From positions 310,001 to 374,000 of the forward strand of contig NZ_RHHB01000001.1 in NCBI RefSeq assembly GCF_003710805.1: a stretch of DNA of 64,000 nt, read 5' to 3'. The notes under the pieces are model-generated. The model did no database searches. It worked only from the letters and a program-made list of their open reading frames with translations, and had not been told where the DNA came from. The translations under genes and the position numbers were made by a program. Shown here one piece after another: positions 42,389 through 50,836 of the stretch (position 1 is the first letter of the stretch; every line of letters starts with the position of its first letter). The DNA comes from Agromyces tardus (GTDB taxonomy: Bacteria; Actinomycetota; Actinomycetes; Actinomycetales; Microbacteriaceae).

Positions 42389-43276
42389 ATGACCACGAAG
42401 CCGACCGACCCCCGATGGATCGACGAGCACGGCGAGGAGATCGACGAGGACCACCGCGGCCTCGTGTACGACATCCGCACGCTCGTCGACCGGCGCCTCG
42501 CGCTCGGCATCTTCGGCGGGGTCGGCCTCACGGCCCTGCTCGCGGCCTGCTCGTCGGCGTCGCCCGAGCCGGGCGCGAGCGCGACCGGTTCGGCGTCGGC
42601 GACCGCCACGGCGAGCCCCTCCGCGAGCGCGTCGGCCGCGGCATCCGGCCCCCTCGCCGAGGTGCCCGACGAGACGGGCGGCCCCTACCCGGGCGACGGG
42701 TCGAACGGCGTGAACGTGCTCGACGACTCGGGGATCGTGCGCAGCGACATCCGCTCGAGCTTCGGCTCGTCGACCACGGTGGCCGAGGGCGTGCCCCTCA
42801 CGATCGAGCTCACGGTGCGGGATGCCGCGACCGGCAGCGCGCTCGTGGGCGCCGGCGTGTACCTCTGGCACTGCGATCGCGACGGCGGGTACTCGCTCTA
42901 CAGCGACGGGCTCGCGAACGAGAATTATCTGCGCGGCGTGCAGGAGACCGACGCGATGGGCACCGTGCGCTTCACGTCGATCTACCCGGCCTGCTACGCG
43001 GGCCGCTGGCCGCACATCCACTTCGAGGTCTACTCGGATGTCGCGAACGCCGTGGCCTCGGGGCCGATCGTGAAGACCTCGCAGATCGCCCTGCCGGCCG
43101 AGGTGAACGACGTCGTCTACGCGACCGGGGGCTACGAGTCGAGCGTGCGGAACGTGTCGCAGGTGAGCCTCGCGAGCGACAACGTGTTCGGCGACGACCA
43201 GGGCATCCACCAGATCGCGAGCATGTCGGGATCCGTCGCGAACGGCTACACCGCGGCGCTCACGATCGGGGTGTGA
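42389..43276 (+). CDS. Exported lipoprotein-type intradiol ring-cleavage dioxygenase-like protein
   Basis: A 295-residue protein, ATG at 42389 with GAGGGAG 6 nt upstream. About 35 residues precede a hydrophobic stretch ending in the lipobox LLAAC (Cys near 53), then a Ser/Ala/Thr linker. The mature domain keeps the iron ligands of intradiol dioxygenases (2 Tyr, 2 His): Tyr in DGGYSLYS, then YPACYAGRWPHIHFEVYSD. It begins at GLVYDIRTLVDRR, the usual N-terminal helix of this family. Extracellular members probably cleave catechol-type units from plant material; the real substrate is unknown. Confidence 0.85.
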   Translation: MTTKPTDPRWIDEHGEEIDEDHRGLVYDIRTLVDRRLALGIFGGVGLTALLAACSSASPEPGASATGSASATATASPSASASAAASGPLAEVPDETGGPYPGDGSNGVNVLDDSGIVRSDIRSSFGSSTTVAEGVPLTIELTVRDAATGSALVGAGVYLWHCDRDGGYSLYSDGLANENYLRGVQETDAMGTVRFTSIYPACYAGRWPHIHFEVYSDVANAVASGPIVKTSQIALPAEVNDVVYATGGYESSVRNVSQVSLASDNVFGDDQGIHQIASMSGSVANGYTAALTIGV

Positions 43277-43343
43277 TCCCGGTCGGCCGGGCCGGCGGGT
43301 CGTCGGGTCGGCGGGTCGGCGGGTCGGGCAGCGCCGGCTGCGC

Positions 43344-44051
43344 TCAGATCGACGCGTCGATGCCCTCGACCGGAGCGACGGCGTACGAGGTGGTCACGAG
43401 GATCGGCAGGTGGTCGGACGAGCCGCGCGGCAGCGTCTCGACGTTCTCGATGTCGAAGCCCACGGAGGTCGCGAGGTCGAAGTGCCCGCGGAAGAACTTG
43501 TAGCGCGTGTAGGTGCGGCTGTCGCTCAGCGTGAGCTCGTAGCCGTGCTCGCGCACCTTCTCGGCCAGGTTCTCCTTGAACAGGGGGTAGTTGTAGTCGC
43601 CCACCATGAGGGTGGGCAGGCCCGGGCCCATCAGCTGCAGCTCGTCGAGGGCCGACTTGATCTGGTGGCGGCGCAGCGAGTTGAGGGCGGTCAGCGGCGC
43701 GGCGTGGAACGAGGCCACCATGAACTCCCGCTCGGCCTGCAGGTCGTGCAGGCGCACCCCGATGAGGCGCTCGTTCGCGGGCCGCAGCACGTGGTCGTGG
43801 AGCGACTTCTTCAGGGCGAAGGAACGGACCGCGCGGAACTCGAACCGGTCGGGCCGGTAGTACACGGCGAGGCCGAGCCGGTTGCCGGTGGTCGCCGTGG
43901 CGAGCTCGAGGTCGGCGAGGTGCTCGGGCATGTCGGCCGTGTCGCACTCCTGCAGGCAGAGCAGGTCGGGGGCGTATCGCTCGTTGAGCGCCGCGAGCTC
44001 GCTGACGGCCCGGTGCTTCCGCAGGTTGTAGCTGACGACCTTCACCGTCAC
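43344..44051 (-). CDS. Endonuclease/exonuclease/phosphatase (EEP) family protein
   Basis: A 235-residue EEP-fold hydrolase. Motifs: VVSYNLRKHRAV (Asn), LLCLQECDTADM (Glu metal ligand), ASFHAAPLTAL (His), VGDYNYPLFKEN (Asp/Asn) and the final SDHLPILVT (Asp-His). All catalytic positions are present. Relatives cleave phosphodiester or phosphoester bonds in nucleic acid or lipid headgroups; the substrate cannot be read from the sequence. Monocistronic. Confidence 0.87.
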   Translation of the reverse strand: MTVKVVSYNLRKHRAVSELAALNERYAPDLLCLQECDTADMPEHLADLELATATTGNRLGLAVYYRPDRFEFRAVRSFALKKSLHDHVLRPANERLIGVRLHDLQAEREFMVASFHAAPLTALNSLRRHQIKSALDELQLMGPGLPTLMVGDYNYPLFKENLAEKVREHGYELTLSDSRTYTRYKFFRGHFDLATSVGFDIENVETLPRGSSDHLPILVTTSYAVAPVEGIDASI

Positions 44052-44153
44052 AGCCTAAGCGGATCGGAGGGGATCCGATGGGACGGAGGTCACGGGTCGG
44101 ACACGACCACGACCCGCTGGGAACGGAGCGGCCCCGATCCCGGCCGGCGGACG

Positions 44154-44159
44154 TACAAT
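44154..44159 (+). promoter_or_regulatory. -10 box of a leaderless promoter
   Basis: TACAAT ends 6 nt before the ATG at 44166; it is the best -10 match among the leaderless candidates. Confidence 0.55.
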
Positions 44160-44165
44160 CCGGAA

Positions 44166-44702
44166 ATGGAGGCACCGGGAAGCACCACCCTGGTCGTCGT
44201 CGGCGAGGACGCGACGACCGCGATCACCGCCCTCGACGGGCTCGCCAACGTCGAGAGCGCGTCCTTCCTCGAGGCGACCGACGCCGAGATCGCCAAGTGG
44301 TCGGCGACCTCGGCCGCGCCGTACGTCGTGCACGACCGCGACCCGCTCGGCCACGTGGCATCCGCGTGGGTGGAGTTCTTCGACGACCAGTCGACGCTCG
44401 AGGTGCTGCAGCTCGAGATCGCCATGACGGTCGAGGCCGTCGGGCGGCACGAGATCACCGTGCCCGACTACTACGTCGTGCTGAGCCCCGAGACCATGCC
44501 GACCACGTGGATGCACTGGTGGCTCGGCGTGCTCGCGAGCGCGTCGCCGACCCGGGTCATCCCGTGGCCGGCGGCCGACGCATCGCTCGCCGAGCTGCTG
44601 CGGCACCTGCCGACGGGTCGCGCCTGGCCGGAGGTCGACCGGTGGCTGCCGCGGGTGGTCACGGCGATCCCCGATCGCGTGGGACTGCCCGGCGCCGGGT
44701 AG
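44166..44702 (+). CDS. Hypothetical protein (178 aa)
   Basis: A 178-residue cytoplasmic protein without signal or membrane segment. It starts with a strand TTLVVVGEDATTAITAL and has the Trp-rich core TTWMHWWLGVLASASP about two thirds along. Not recognised. It follows a TACAAT box at leaderless distance, which supports both the start and reality of the gene. Between the EEP gene and a convergent SRPBCC gene. Confidence 0.65.
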   Translation: MEAPGSTTLVVVGEDATTAITALDGLANVESASFLEATDAEIAKWSATSAAPYVVHDRDPLGHVASAWVEFFDDQSTLEVLQLEIAMTVEAVGRHEITVPDYYVVLSPETMPTTWMHWWLGVLASASPTRVIPWPAADASLAELLRHLPTGRAWPEVDRWLPRVVTAIPDRVGLPGAG

Positions 44703-44740
44703 TGCGCGGGCCGGGGTGGGCGGGGCGGGCGAGGCGCCGG

Positions 44741-45199
44741 TCAGTCCTCCGCGACGGACGCGAGCGCGCGCAGCATCCGCTCGCTCTCGGCGGCGTAGCG
44801 GCGCACGACGATTCCGCGCAGGAGCGCGAGCCGTCGCGGGATGCCCAGCTCGACGAGCCGCGTGACCCGCACCGTTCCCGTGGACGCGTCGGGCTCGGAG
44901 ACGCGCATCGTCACGGTCGAGTCGATCGTGCCCGCGAAGCGCGGCCGCAGTGCCATGGGCTGGCGGAAGACCGCCTCGCGCGGCGGGTCGAGCGCCGTCA
45001 CGACGCCCGTGCGCACCCCGCTCGGGCTCGTCTCGCGATAGGTGGTGCCGACCCGCACGGGCGGCGGCGAGATCTCGCTCGTCCCCCGGTAGTCGCCCGA
45101 CGACGGCAGCCACCGGTCGTACCCGTGCAGGTCGGCGATGAGCTCGAACACCCGTTCGCGGGAGGCGCGCACGTCCTCGTGCCGCTCGATCGTCGTCAT
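44741..45199 (-). CDS. SRPBCC (START-like) family protein
   Basis: A 152-residue helix-grip protein of the polyketide cyclase/dehydrase group. It has the N-terminal strand-helix [27 protein letters not shown], the central sheet ([17 protein letters not shown]) and a C-terminal helix [22 protein letters not shown]. Such proteins bind hydrophobic ligands; no catalytic residue can be inferred. Start 45199 follows GACAAT at 7 nt (leaderless); an in-frame ATG at 45208 overlaps that box. Confidence 0.82.
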   Translation of the reverse strand: MTTIERHEDVRASRERVFELIADLHGYDRWLPSSGDYRGTSEISPPPVRVGTTYRETSPSGVRTGVVTALDPPREAVFRQPMALRPRFAGTIDSTVTMRVSEPDASTGTVRVTRLVELGIPRRLALLRGIVVRRYAAESERMLRALASVAED

Positions 45200-45206
45200 G
45201 GCCCTC

Positions 45207-45212
45207 ATTGTC
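45207..45212 (-). promoter_or_regulatory. -10 box of a leaderless promoter
   Basis: GACAAT on the minus strand ends 7 nt before the ATG at 45199. Confidence 0.4.
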
Positions 45213-45268
45213 GCGCGGTCCGGCCGCCGCGGAGCGTCATACGGAGGATCCGCGGCTCCGACGCGCGT

Positions 45269-45274
45269 TAGGCT
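45269..45274 (+). promoter_or_regulatory. -10 box of a leaderless panD promoter
   Basis: TAGGCT ends 7 nt before the GTG start of panD at 45282. Confidence 0.5.
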
Positions 45275-45281
45275 CGGGGCC

Positions 45282-45698
45282 GTGTTGCGCACGATGCTGA
45301 AGTCGAAGATCCACCGCGCCACGGTGACCCACGCCGACCTGCACTACGTCGGGTCGATCACGATCGACCGTGACCTCATGGATGCCGCGGAGCTGCTGCC
45401 CGGCGAGCAGGTCGCCGTCGTCGACGTGACCAACGGCGCCCGCCTCGAGACCTACGTGATCGAGGGCGAGCGCGGCAGCGGCGTGTTGGGCATCAACGGC
45501 GCCGCCGCCCACCTCGTGCACGAGGGCGATCTCGTGATCGTCATCTCCTACGCGCAGTTCGACGAGGCCGAGGCCCGGGCCTGGCGGCCCCGGATCGTGC
45601 ACGTCGACCGGGGCAACGGCATCACGGGGCTCAGCGCGGATGCCGCGGACGTGCCCGACGGGTTCGACTGGCTGAGCCGCCCGCCGCTCGCGGTCTGA
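45282..45698 (+). CDS. panD: Aspartate 1-decarboxylase
   Basis: A 138-residue pyruvoyl enzyme that makes beta-alanine for pantothenate and CoA. The GTG at 45282 gives VLRTMLKSK, matching the MIRTML start of E. coli PanD, and puts the self-cleavage site at Gly24-Ser25 in HYVGSITID, exactly the classic numbering. Further marks are [27 protein letters not shown]. No panC or panB is adjacent in this window. Single gene, leaderless. Confidence 0.96.
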   Translation: MLRTMLKSKIHRATVTHADLHYVGSITIDRDLMDAAELLPGEQVAVVDVTNGARLETYVIEGERGSGVLGINGAAAHLVHEGDLVIVISYAQFDEAEARAWRPRIVHVDRGNGITGLSADAADVPDGFDWLSRPPLAV

Positions 45699-45738
45699 CG
45701 GCGGGCGGGCGGGCGTCGGGCGGTCGGCCCGTCCTGCG

Positions 45739-46689
45739 TCAGCCCGCCGCTCGCGCGTACCGCTCGCCGAGGGTGCGCAGGAGCGGACGCAGCTCCGCCG
45801 GCGACTCGACGGTGAAGTCCATGCCGAGCATGCCGATGTAGGCGGCGATGGTGTCGAGGCTGTCGGCGCCCGTGACGAGCACCGAGGCATCGGCGTCGAT
45901 CGATTCGACGACGCCGACGGCCGGGTTGATGCGCGCGAGCACCGATTCCGCCGACGCCGCGATGCGCAGGCGGGCGTGCACCTTCCACCCGCTCGCCGCG
46001 ATCGAGCGCATGGCGAATGCGGTGTAGTCGCCGCCGGGCAGCGGCACGGGGGAGAAGCGGCGGCGCGTCGGCATCCGCGGCGTGAGGAGGTCGACGCGGT
46101 GCGTGCCCCACTGGCCCGACGCGGGGTCGCGGGCCACGAGGTGCCAGCGCCGCTGCCAGCTGAGCAGCCGGTACGGCTCGACGAGCCGCGGCTCGCCCCG
46201 CTCGTCGAAGCGCAGCCACTCGACGTCGCGGATCGCCGCCGCGATCGCCGCGAGCACGGCCGGATCGACCTCGGGGTCGGGGGCATCCGTGCCGGTGTTC
46301 TCGGGCGCTCGGTCGACGACGGTGGCGAGCGCCTCGACCGTGGGCCGCAATCGCGGCGGCAGCACCTGCTCGAGCTTCGCGAGGGCACGCGCGCTCGACT
46401 CCGCGACGCCGGCGACGCCCGTCGCGACGCGCAGGCCGATCGCCACGGCGACGGCCTCCTCGTCGTCGAGGAGGAGCGGGGGCAGCTTGCCGCCGGCGCC
46501 CAGGCGGTAGCCGCCAGCGGCTCCGAGCGTCGCATCGACGGGGTAGTCGAGCGCGCGCAGGCGTTCGATGTCGTTGCGCACGGTGCGCGTCGACACGTCC
46601 AGTCGGGCGGCGAGCTCGGTGCCGGTCCAGTCGGGTCGCGACTGCAGGAGGGAGAGCAGGGCGAGCAGCCGAGCGGAGGTCTCGAGCAC
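45739..46689 (-). CDS. WYL domain (YafY/DeoR-like) transcriptional regulator
   Basis: A 316-residue regulator, GTG start with AGGAGG 6 nt upstream. The winged helix covers residues 1-55 (LLALLSLLQSRPDWTGTELA and VSTRTVRNDIERLRAL), and the WYL domain (about 150-200) contains WLRFDERGEPRLVEPYRLLS and HLVARDPASG. WYL proteins sense small ligands, often nucleotides or single-stranded nucleic acid. It is divergent from an epoxide hydrolase gene, separated by a 27-bp perfect inverted repeat, so it very likely controls that gene. Confidence 0.9.
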   Translation of the reverse strand: MLETSARLLALLSLLQSRPDWTGTELAARLDVSTRTVRNDIERLRALDYPVDATLGAAGGYRLGAGGKLPPLLLDDEEAVAVAIGLRVATGVAGVAESSARALAKLEQVLPPRLRPTVEALATVVDRAPENTGTDAPDPEVDPAVLAAIAAAIRDVEWLRFDERGEPRLVEPYRLLSWQRRWHLVARDPASGQWGTHRVDLLTPRMPTRRRFSPVPLPGGDYTAFAMRSIAASGWKVHARLRIAASAESVLARINPAVGVVESIDADASVLVTGADSLDTIAAYIGMLGMDFTVESPAELRPLLRTLGERYARAAG

Positions 46690-46771
46690 GGGTCCTCCTG
46701 CCGGTCGGGCGTGTTCGGGCGGGCATGGGCGACGCCCACGCCGTGGGACGAGGTCGTCGAGGCGATCTTCA

Positions 46772-46798
46772 GAACTAGGAATCGAACATTCCTAGTTC
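46772..46798. promoter_or_regulatory. 27-bp perfect inverted repeat, candidate WYL-regulator operator
   Basis: GAACTAGGAAT (46772-46782) and ATTCCTAGTTC (46788-46798), 11-bp arms with 5-bp centre CGAAC. It sits 19 bp before the epoxide hydrolase ATG and just upstream of its -10 box. Confidence 0.8.
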
Positions 46799-46803
46799 GA
46801 CCA

Positions 46804-46809
46804 TAGCGT
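46804..46809 (+). promoter_or_regulatory. -10 box of a leaderless epoxide hydrolase promoter
   Basis: TAGCGT ends 7 nt before the ATG at 46817; the operator lies in the -35 position. Confidence 0.45.
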
Positions 46810-46816
46810 GAGTGTC

Positions 46817-48001
46817 ATGACGAACACCACCGCACCCCAGTCCCAGCCCGCCGCGATCTCCGCCGACGACGTCGCCGAGATCCGTCCCTTCCGCGTCGAG
46901 ATCGCCCAGGCCGAGCTCGACGACCTCATGGAGCGCCTGGCTCGCACGCGTCTCCCGCAGCCGGCCCCCGGCGACGACTGGGACGCGGGCACGCCGAACC
47001 GCTACCTGCGCGAGGCGATCGACCGCTGGCAGCACGGGTTCGACTGGCGCGAGGTCGAGGCGCGCATCAACGCCGTGCCGCACTTCACGACCGAGGTCGC
47101 CGGCCAGCCGCTCCACTTCATCCACGTGCGCTCGCCGCACCCCGGCGCGACGCCGCTGCTGCTCGCCCACACCTACCCGGGCTCGGCCGTCGACTACCTC
47201 GACCTGATCGACGAGCTCGTCGACCCGGTCGCCCACGGCGGCAGCGCCGACGACGCGTTCGACGTCGTGATCCCCGACGCGCCCGGCTACGGCTTCAGCC
47301 AGCCGGTCTCGGCGGGCTGGACCGTCGCGCGGGTCGCGGCGGCCTACGACGCGCTCATGCGCCGGCTCGGCTATGCGCGCTACGGCGTCCACGGCTCCGA
47401 CAACGGCGCGATGGTCGCCCGGGAGCTCGGGCTGCTGAACCCCGACGGCTTCCTCGGACTGCACGTGCTGCAGCTCTTCTCCTTCCCGTCGGGCGACCCG
47501 GCCGAGTTCGAGCACCTCGAGCCGCAGGACCATGCGGGCCTCGAGCACATGCAGTGGTTCCAGTCCGTCGGCGGCTACAACGCGATGAACGCGTCGCGCC
47601 CGCAGACCGTGGCCGTCGGCCTCAGCGACTCGCCCGTCGGGCTCCTGGCCTACAGCGAGCTGTTCAACTCGTTCGGCAACGGCACCTCGCTCGTGCCGCT
47701 CGACGCGATCCTCATGGAGGTCAGCGTCAACTGGTTCGCGAACGCGGCGTCGGGCATGGGGCGCAGCTACCTCGAGAACGCGCGAGCGGATGCCGCGGCC
47801 GCGGAGCCGCGGGTGAACACCGCCCCGACCGGTGTCGCGGTCTTCGCCGACGACTTCCAGACGATCCGCGTCTTCGCCGAGCGCGACAACGCGAACATCG
47901 TGCACTGGAGCCGCTTCGAGCGGGGCGGCCACTTCGCTGCGCTCGAGGTGCCCGCCGTCGTGGCGGGCGACCTCCGCGCGTTCTTCGCGTCGCTGTGCTG
48001 A
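46817..48001 (+). CDS. Epoxide hydrolase (EHN type)
   Basis: A 394-residue microsomal-type epoxide hydrolase. The N-terminal EHN domain (RPFRVEIAQAELDDLMERL, then WDAGTPNRYLREAIDRWQHGFDW) precedes the alpha/beta hydrolase core. The oxyanion loop is LLAHTYPGSAVDY instead of the usual HGWPGS, and the nucleophile Asp is in HGSDNGAMVAREL; the final His is in RGGHFAALEVP. It opens epoxides to diols in the cytoplasm. The ATG at 46817 is chosen because of the leaderless -10 spacing. Regulated probably by the divergent WYL protein. Confidence 0.9.
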   Translation: MTNTTAPQSQPAAISADDVAEIRPFRVEIAQAELDDLMERLARTRLPQPAPGDDWDAGTPNRYLREAIDRWQHGFDWREVEARINAVPHFTTEVAGQPLHFIHVRSPHPGATPLLLAHTYPGSAVDYLDLIDELVDPVAHGGSADDAFDVVIPDAPGYGFSQPVSAGWTVARVAAAYDALMRRLGYARYGVHGSDNGAMVARELGLLNPDGFLGLHVLQLFSFPSGDPAEFEHLEPQDHAGLEHMQWFQSVGGYNAMNASRPQTVAVGLSDSPVGLLAYSELFNSFGNGTSLVPLDAILMEVSVNWFANAASGMGRSYLENARADAAAAEPRVNTAPTGVAVFADDFQTIRVFAERDNANIVHWSRFERGGHFAALEVPAVVAGDLRAFFASLC

Positions 48002-48039
48002 GCGGATGCCGCGGGGCCATGCCGCGGGGTCGCAATGGC

Positions 48040-48068
48040 GGCCCGGCGGCGTGCGCCGCAACCGGGCC
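48040..48068 (+). terminator. Bidirectional stem-loop terminator
   Basis: GGCCCGGCGGC paired with GCCG-CAA-CCGGGCC: 11 paired bases with a 3-nt bulge and a GTGC loop, between the convergent epoxide hydrolase and ROK genes. Confidence 0.6.
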
Positions 48069-48112
48069 GATGCTGCCGCTCGGTCGCCTCCGCCGCGTCC
48101 GGCAGCCCAGCC

Positions 48113-49369
48113 TCAGGCGACGTCCCGCGCCGCCGGGACCAGGTCGAGCGCGCGGTCGCGGACGAGGTCGAGCGCGTGCTCGATGGCTCCCACCGTGACG
48201 GCGTCGCGGCCGAGCGCGGAGGCCACGAGGTCGGGTGCCGTGGGGTCGTCGCTCGCGTCGAGGATCGCGGCCGCCCGGTCGATGACCGCCGGCAGCGAGG
48301 CGACCGTCGCACCGGCCACGATGACGCGGTCCACGTCGAGCAGGTCGCCGAGCACGAGGCAGATGCGCGCGAGCCGCTCCGCCAGTCGATCGATGATGCC
48401 CCCCGCAACGGGGTCTCCGGCGGCCGCGGCGCGCGCGACGTCGGCCTCGCCGAGCGTGCGGGGGTCGAGCTGGTCGAGCGGGCTCCCCGAGGGCAGCCCC
48501 TCGCGCATGGCGTCGACGGCCCACTGCCGGGCGAGGAGCGCGAATCCGTCGGCCGAGCCGACGCCCTCGACGTGATCGAGGAAGCGCATCTCGCCGGCGG
48601 CGCCACGTCGGCCGCGCACGAGGCGCCGGTCGATCATGAGCCCGGACCCGAGTCCCTCCCCGGCGAGCATCGCGACGTACGAGTCGACCGTGCGTCCGCT
48701 GCCCAGCGGAGAGCGCCGCTCCGCGATCGCGACGAGGTTGGCGTCGTTCTCGATGGTCACGATGCCCGCCTCGTCGGCCAACAGCTCGGCGTACCCGGGG
48801 TTCATGAGCGCCCAGAACCAGTCGTCGGCGGGCGAGCCGCCGTCGGCATCGACGGGCGCCGGGACCCCGACCGTCATCGCGAGCACCGGTGCGCCGCCGC
48901 CGTCGCACGCGGCCAGCGCGTCACGCACCGTCGAGCGAGCGAGACGGCGACGGGCCTCGGCGTCGGCGCGGCGCTCGACGCGATGCGGGCTCTTCACCGG
49001 GATCTCGACGGAAGCGCTGCCGAGCACGTGCCCGCGCAGGTCGGCGACCGTCGCGGTGATGCGCTCGGCCCCGGCATCGACCGCGACGACGACGGCCGCC
49101 CGCGCCCGGAGGGCATACCGCCGAGCAGGGCGTCCCTTGGTGTAGGCCCCGGCGGCCCCCGCGGCGCGCGCGTCGCCGAGTTCGTCGAGCCAGCCCTGCT
49201 GGACCAGGTCGTCGCACACGCCGATCACCGTGGAGCGCGTGAGCCCGCTCGCGTCCATCGCCTCGGATGCCGTGAACGGGCCGGTTCGCCAGGCGTACTC
49301 GAGCACGCGGCGGGCGTTCGCCCTGCGCAGCACCTGCGGTGATGACGCTGCTGCGGTGGTCTTCTCCAT
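48113..49369 (-). CDS. ROK family transcriptional repressor
   Basis: A 418-residue ROK protein. The N-terminal winged helix is RRANARRVLEYAWRTGPFTA and ASGLTRSTVIGVCDDL; the ROK sugar-kinase-like domain has VVAVDAGAERITA, TVGVPAPVD and TIENDANLVAIAERR. The usual CxCGxxGC zinc motif is absent, which is seen in some repressors. It is divergent from an alpha-glucoside ABC importer operon, with an Mlc/NagC-like operator in the 134-bp gap, so it most likely represses that operon. The inducer is inferred to be a glucose derivative or disaccharide. Confidence 0.9.
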   Translation of the reverse strand: MEKTTAAASSPQVLRRANARRVLEYAWRTGPFTASEAMDASGLTRSTVIGVCDDLVQQGWLDELGDARAAGAAGAYTKGRPARRYALRARAAVVVAVDAGAERITATVADLRGHVLGSASVEIPVKSPHRVERRADAEARRRLARSTVRDALAACDGGGAPVLAMTVGVPAPVDADGGSPADDWFWALMNPGYAELLADEAGIVTIENDANLVAIAERRSPLGSGRTVDSYVAMLAGEGLGSGLMIDRRLVRGRRGAAGEMRFLDHVEGVGSADGFALLARQWAVDAMREGLPSGSPLDQLDPRTLGEADVARAAAAGDPVAGGIIDRLAERLARICLVLGDLLDVDRVIVAGATVASLPAVIDRAAAILDASDDPTAPDLVASALGRDAVTVGAIEHALDLVRDRALDLVPAARDVA

Positions 49370-49400
49370 CGACGCTTGACCTTTCTCGGACTCTCCGTCA

Positions 49401-49420
49401 TTATTTACGACAGAAAATAA
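49401..49420. promoter_or_regulatory. Candidate ROK (Mlc/NagC-like) operator
   Basis: TTATTT (49401-49406) and AAATAA (49415-49420) with an 8-bp centre, in an unusually AT-rich stretch between the ROK gene and the importer operon. Arms and layout match Mlc/NagC-type operators. Confidence 0.65.
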
Positions 49421-49434
49421 ATCTACACCCTAAA

Positions 49435-49440
49435 TATACT
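49435..49440 (+). promoter_or_regulatory. -10 box of the alpha-glucoside operon
   Basis: TATACT, close to the TATAAT consensus, 15 bp after the operator and 63 bp before the first start codon. A convincing -35 box was not found at 17 bp. Confidence 0.5.
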
Positions 49441-49503
49441 CCGTCAGCGTTGACGAGCGGTGCTCGCGCGGCGTCGGCGGTCCGGATTCCCAGGGGAGAC
49501 GAC

Positions 49504-50799
49504 GTGCCTCACAGACCAACCAGCCCTGACGCCGGCCGGCCCTCACGCCGCCGCGCGCGCCTCGCGCTCGCCGCCGCCGCGGTCGTCGCCGCCTCCCTCG
49601 CCCTCGCCGGTTGCGCGGGCGTCTCGGGCAGCGGGCCGACCGAGATCACCTTCCTCATGTCGAAGCCCGAGGCGATCCCGTACTTCCGCGACGTCGTGAA
49701 GCAGTTCAACAGCGAGCAGTCCGACGTGCACGTCACGCTCGACTCCGCCTCGAACCTGTCGGCCGGATTCCTCCGCGGCAACCCGCCCGACGTCGGCCTC
49801 CTGAACTACAACATGGAGATGGCCCGGTTCATGGAGCGCGGCGCCCTCTCCGACCTCTCCGACATGCCCGAGGCGAAGCGCATCCGCCCCGAGGTGCAGG
49901 AGCTCGTCGACCAGTACGCCACCTACCCCGGACGCACGAGCGTGCTGCCCTACTCGGTGGCCGCCGAATCGGTGATCTACAACGTCGAGATCTTCGAGGA
50001 GAACGACATCGCGGTGCCGACCACGTGGGACGAGCTGATCGCCGCGTGCGACAAGCTGGAGGCCGCAGGCGTCACGCCCATCTACAGCACGTTCAAGGAC
50101 CCGTGGACGCTCGGCCAGGGCCTCTTCGACTACAGCGTCGGCGGCCGGCTCGACGTCGCCGACTTCCTCGACCGGATGCACGAGCTCGGCACCGAGGTCG
50201 GACCCGACTCCGCCGTGTCGTTCCAGAAGACGATCCTCGAGCCGACCGAGCAGATGAAGCAGCTCGCCGACTACTCCAACGAGGATGCCGCGAGCCGAGG
50301 CTACGGCGACGGCAACGTCGCCTTCGCCAACGGCGAGGGCGCCATGTACATGCAGGGTCCGTGGGCGCTCGGCGAGATCGCCAAGACGAACCCCGACCTC
50401 GAGCTCGCGACCTTCCCGCTGCCCGTGACGAACGACCCCGAGGACCTGAAGGTGCGGGTCAACCTCGACCTCGCGCTCTGGGTTCCCGAGGCGAGCGACC
50501 AGAAGGAGGCCGCCCGCACCTTCGTCTCGTACCTCATGCAGCAGCAGGTGATGGACGACTTCAACGCCCAGTTCCTCGGCTTCGGCACCACGACGGACGC
50601 CGCCCCCGTCACGGACCCGCGCATCCTCCCGATGCAGGAGTACTACGACGAGGGCAAGTTCTACCAGGGCCTCTCGCGGTCGATCCCGCTCACCATCCCG
50701 ATCGACAACTACATCCAGACGATGGCGACGGGCGGCGACATCCCCGCGACGCTCGCCACGATCGACGCCGACTGGGCCCGCCTCGCGCTGCGCGGCTGA
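49504..50799 (+). CDS. Sugar-binding lipoprotein of ABC transporter
   Basis: A 431-residue family-1 solute-binding protein, GTG start with AGGGGAG 6 nt upstream. An Arg-rich tail precedes the signal core, with the lipobox LALAGC (Cys near residue 36). The mature protein has EITFLMSKPEAIPYFRDVVKQ and later YSVAAESVIYNVEIFEENDI, typical for oligosaccharide binders. It is first in an operon with two permeases and a GH13 glucosidase; the ligand is therefore probably an alpha-glucoside such as isomaltose, trehalose or maltooligosaccharide. Confidence 0.92.
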   Translation: MPHRPTSPDAGRPSRRRARLALAAAAVVAASLALAGCAGVSGSGPTEITFLMSKPEAIPYFRDVVKQFNSEQSDVHVTLDSASNLSAGFLRGNPPDVGLLNYNMEMARFMERGALSDLSDMPEAKRIRPEVQELVDQYATYPGRTSVLPYSVAAESVIYNVEIFEENDIAVPTTWDELIAACDKLEAAGVTPIYSTFKDPWTLGQGLFDYSVGGRLDVADFLDRMHELGTEVGPDSAVSFQKTILEPTEQMKQLADYSNEDAASRGYGDGNVAFANGEGAMYMQGPWALGEIAKTNPDLELATFPLPVTNDPEDLKVRVNLDLALWVPEASDQKEAARTFVSYLMQQQVMDDFNAQFLGFGTTTDAAPVTDPRILPMQEYYDEGKFYQGLSRSIPLTIPIDNYIQTMATGGDIPATLATIDADWARLALRG

Positions 50800-50836
50800 C
50801 CCGACGATCCGACCACGACTCGAGAGGACGTTCGAC

